This document shows positions 6,915 to 7,776 of a DNA stretch of 7,776 nucleotides, piece by piece. The number at the start of each line of letters is the position of its first letter. The first letter of the stretch is position 1. Source of the DNA: Oscillospiraceae bacterium (GTDB taxonomy: Bacteria > Bacillota_A > Clostridia > Oscillospirales > Acutalibacteraceae); contig DOWI01000033.1 in NCBI GenBank assembly GCA_003519645.1, positions 17,288-25,063 of the forward strand, read 5' to 3'. The position numbers and the translations under genes were made by a program. The notes under the pieces were generated by a model. That model searched no databases. It saw only the letters and a list, made by a program, of their open reading frames with translations, and had not been told where the DNA came from.

Positions 6915-6917
6915 TAC
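6915..6917 (+). promoter_or_regulatory. T-box specifier codon UAC (Tyr)
   Basis: TAC sits on the 3' side of the specifier loop, followed by a purine (A6918) and then directly by the TCCC strand of the proximal Stem I helix. This is the usual geometry for a specifier. UAC would pair with the anticodon of tRNA-Tyr, agreeing with the downstream tyrS gene. Confidence 0.85.
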
Positions 6918-7051
6918 ATCCCGGAGCCGCAGGTTGAAATATATTAATGAAGATCTATTCTGCGTAATATATAGTAGGCTTTGCCGTTTGCGTACGTTAT
7001 CGCGCTAAGGTGTTAAAAGCACCTGAGGCCGAACTTGTGGTTCGGTAAATT

Positions 7052-7078
7052 GAGGTGGTACCGCGATTGATCGCCCTC
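7052..7078 (+). promoter_or_regulatory. T-box antiterminator
   Basis: Helix A1 is GAGG 7052-7055 with CCTC 7075-7078. The 7-nt bulge TGGTACC (7056-7062) carries TGGT at 7056-7059, which pairs with the tRNA ACCA end. Its fourth base, U, calls for an A discriminator, as expected for bacterial tRNA-Tyr. Helix A2 is GCGA 7063-7066 with TCGC 7071-7074, closing a TTGA loop. The strand 7075-7078 is also the 5' strand of the terminator, so the two folds exclude each other. Confidence 0.9.
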
Positions 7079-7102
7079 TGCAAAATTTGCAGAGGTTTTT
7101 TT
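7075..7102 (+). terminator. Intrinsic terminator of the tyrS T-box
   Basis: CCTCTGC (7075-7081) pairs with GCAGAGG (7089-7095); inner A/T bases can extend the stem around a short AT loop. Seven Ts follow (7096-7102). It ends the leader transcript when tRNA-Tyr is charged. It lies 18 nt before the tyrS ATG and shares its first four bases with the antiterminator. Confidence 0.95.
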
Positions 7103-7120
7103 AATTTAGGGGGTAATTAA

Positions 7121-7776
7121 ATGAATGTATTTGATGAGCTTGAAGCGCGTGGCATGATTGCACAGACTACCGAAAAAGATCGTATCCGTGAGCTTTTAGC
7201 GGGTTCTCCGATAACCTTTTACATCGGATTTGACCCAACCGCTGACAGTCTGCATGTCGGTCATTTTGTGCAGCTTATGGTAATGGCACATATGCAGCGT
7301 GCCGGTCATCGTCCGATCGCTTTGCTTGGTGGTGGAACCGCCATGGTAGGCGATCCTTCCGGAAAAACAGATATGCGCAAAATGATGACGCCGGAGACGA
7401 TTGCTTATCATGTTGAATGTTTCAAAAAGCAGATGTCTAAGTTTATTGATTTTTCAGACGGTAAGGCATTGATGGTCAATAACGCTGATTGGCTTTTGAA
7501 TCTAAATTATATAGACTTTTTGCGTGAAGTTGGTGTTCACTTTTCGGTGAATCGTATGCTTACCTTTGAATGTTATAAATCACGTTTGGAAAATGGACTT
7601 TCGTTTCTGGAGTTCAACTATATGCTCATGCAGAGCTTTGATTTCTATCACGTCAATCAGCACTACAATTGTACCATGGAGCTTGGAGGAGACGATCAGT
7701 GGTCCAATATTCTGGGCGGTGTAGAGCTTTGCAGACGCAAATCCGGTAAAGAGGTTTACGGAATGACATTTGCTTT
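7121..7776 (+). CDS. tyrS: Tyrosyl-tRNA synthetase, N-terminal part (runs off the window)
   Basis: TyrS is a class I synthetase that activates tyrosine with ATP and charges tRNA-Tyr in the cytosol. The window holds 218 complete codons of a protein normally about 400-430 residues long; no stop is reached. Seen: [15 protein letters not shown] (34-48), with the HIGH-class motif as HVGH (45-48) and the tyrosine-binding Y34 and D38; GDPSGKTD (77-84); and YMLMQSFDF (167-175) with Y167, Q171 and D174 of the amino-acid pocket. Next comes GGDDQWSN (189-196), where many TyrS have GGSDQWGN. The KMSKS-type loop and the C-terminal S4-like domain lie beyond the window. The start is clear: AGGGGG (7108-7113) is 7 nt before ATG 7121. 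Expression is governed by the T-box directly upstream. Confidence 0.97.
   Translation, partial: MNVFDELEARGMIAQTTEKDRIRELLAGSPITFYIGFDPTADSLHVGHFVQLMVMAHMQRAGHRPIALLGGGTAMVGDPSGKTDMRKMMTPETIAYHVECFKKQMSKFIDFSDGKALMVNNADWLLNLNYIDFLREVGVHFSVNRMLTFECYKSRLENGLSFLEFNYMLMQSFDFYHVNQHYNCTMELGGDDQWSNILGGVELCRRKSGKEVYGMTFA

Larger units (their letters stand above)
6829..7102 (+). ncRNA. Tyrosine-specific T-box riboswitch (tyrS leader)
   Basis: The leader binds tRNA-Tyr and senses its charging. Stem I runs from GGC 6832-6834 to GCC 6926-6928. A K-turn-like internal loop follows, then GGGA (6841-6844) paired with TCCC (6919-6922). The specifier loop has AGTA at 6848-6851 opposite GAA 6911-6913, and the distal arm ACCGCC/GGCGGT is at 6875-6880/6892-6897. 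Stem II is an 8-bp AU helix, 6939-6946/6965-6972. Positions 6973-7007 occupy the Stem IIA/B place, but I could not resolve a pseudoknot. Hairpins follow at 7008-7024 and 7029-7045 (the latter the best Stem III). The conserved T-box sequence is GGTGGTACCGCG at 7054-7065. It ends in an antiterminator/terminator switch. Uncharged tRNA-Tyr should stabilise the antiterminator and allow tyrS transcription. Confidence 0.95.

Noticed and set aside
1..7776. CRISPR arrays, insertion sequences, tRNA genes or defence/toxin systems
   Set aside because: No regularly spaced direct repeats, transposase frames, tRNA cloverleaf or defence-family motifs were seen; the window is occupied by housekeeping genes and one riboswitch.

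Overview
The window is a 7.8-kb stretch of housekeeping chromosome from a low-to-moderate-GC Gram-positive bacterium, most likely an anaerobic Firmicute of class Clostridia. The gene order ispA / DUF212 membrane protein / dxs / nadK / argR / recN is a known Clostridia neighbourhood. Strong purine-rich ribosome binding sites and a T-box riboswitch in front of tyrS agree with that. Family-level placement, for example Oscillospirales, cannot be settled from the sequence alone. Every gene is on the + strand.

Positions 2-2984 hold an isoprenoid block: the 3' half of a farnesyl/geranyl-type diphosphate synthase (ispA), a small polytopic membrane protein of the divergent PAP2/DUF212 (YuiD) family, and dxs for 1-deoxy-D-xylulose-5-phosphate synthase, the first MEP-pathway enzyme. 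Dxs makes the precursor from which IPP and DMAPP arise, and IspA condenses them. Positions 3091-6145 hold nadK (NAD kinase), argR (arginine repressor) and recN (SMC-like DNA repair ATPase). The spacers are 24-106 nt and no rho-independent terminator is visible between these genes, so long co-transcripts are plausible. The tlyA gene that usually lies between dxs and nadK in relatives is absent.

Positions 6183-6776 encode a compact HD-domain phosphohydrolase resembling YfbR/HDDC2 5'-deoxynucleotidases. It sits where many spore-forming Firmicutes carry spoIVB and spo0A after recN.

Positions 6777-7120 are a complete regulatory leader. It has a near-consensus promoter with an extended -10, then a tyrosine T-box riboswitch with a UAC specifier, Stem II, Stem III-type hairpins, an antiterminator with a UGGU bulge and an overlapping intrinsic terminator. 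It controls tyrS, whose first 218 codons fill the window to its end; the gene is cut off before the KMSKS-type motif. Uncharged tRNA-Tyr would favour the antiterminator and switch tyrS on.

I see no CRISPR array, mobile element, tRNA or rRNA gene, phage gene or defence system, and nothing that amounts to a new biological system. The points worth a second look are smaller: the absent tlyA, a perfect 10-bp hairpin inside the end of dxs, two intergenic hairpins sharing the same arm core, a Ca-site-like acidic loop in the DUF212 protein, and the extra hairpin in the T-box leader.
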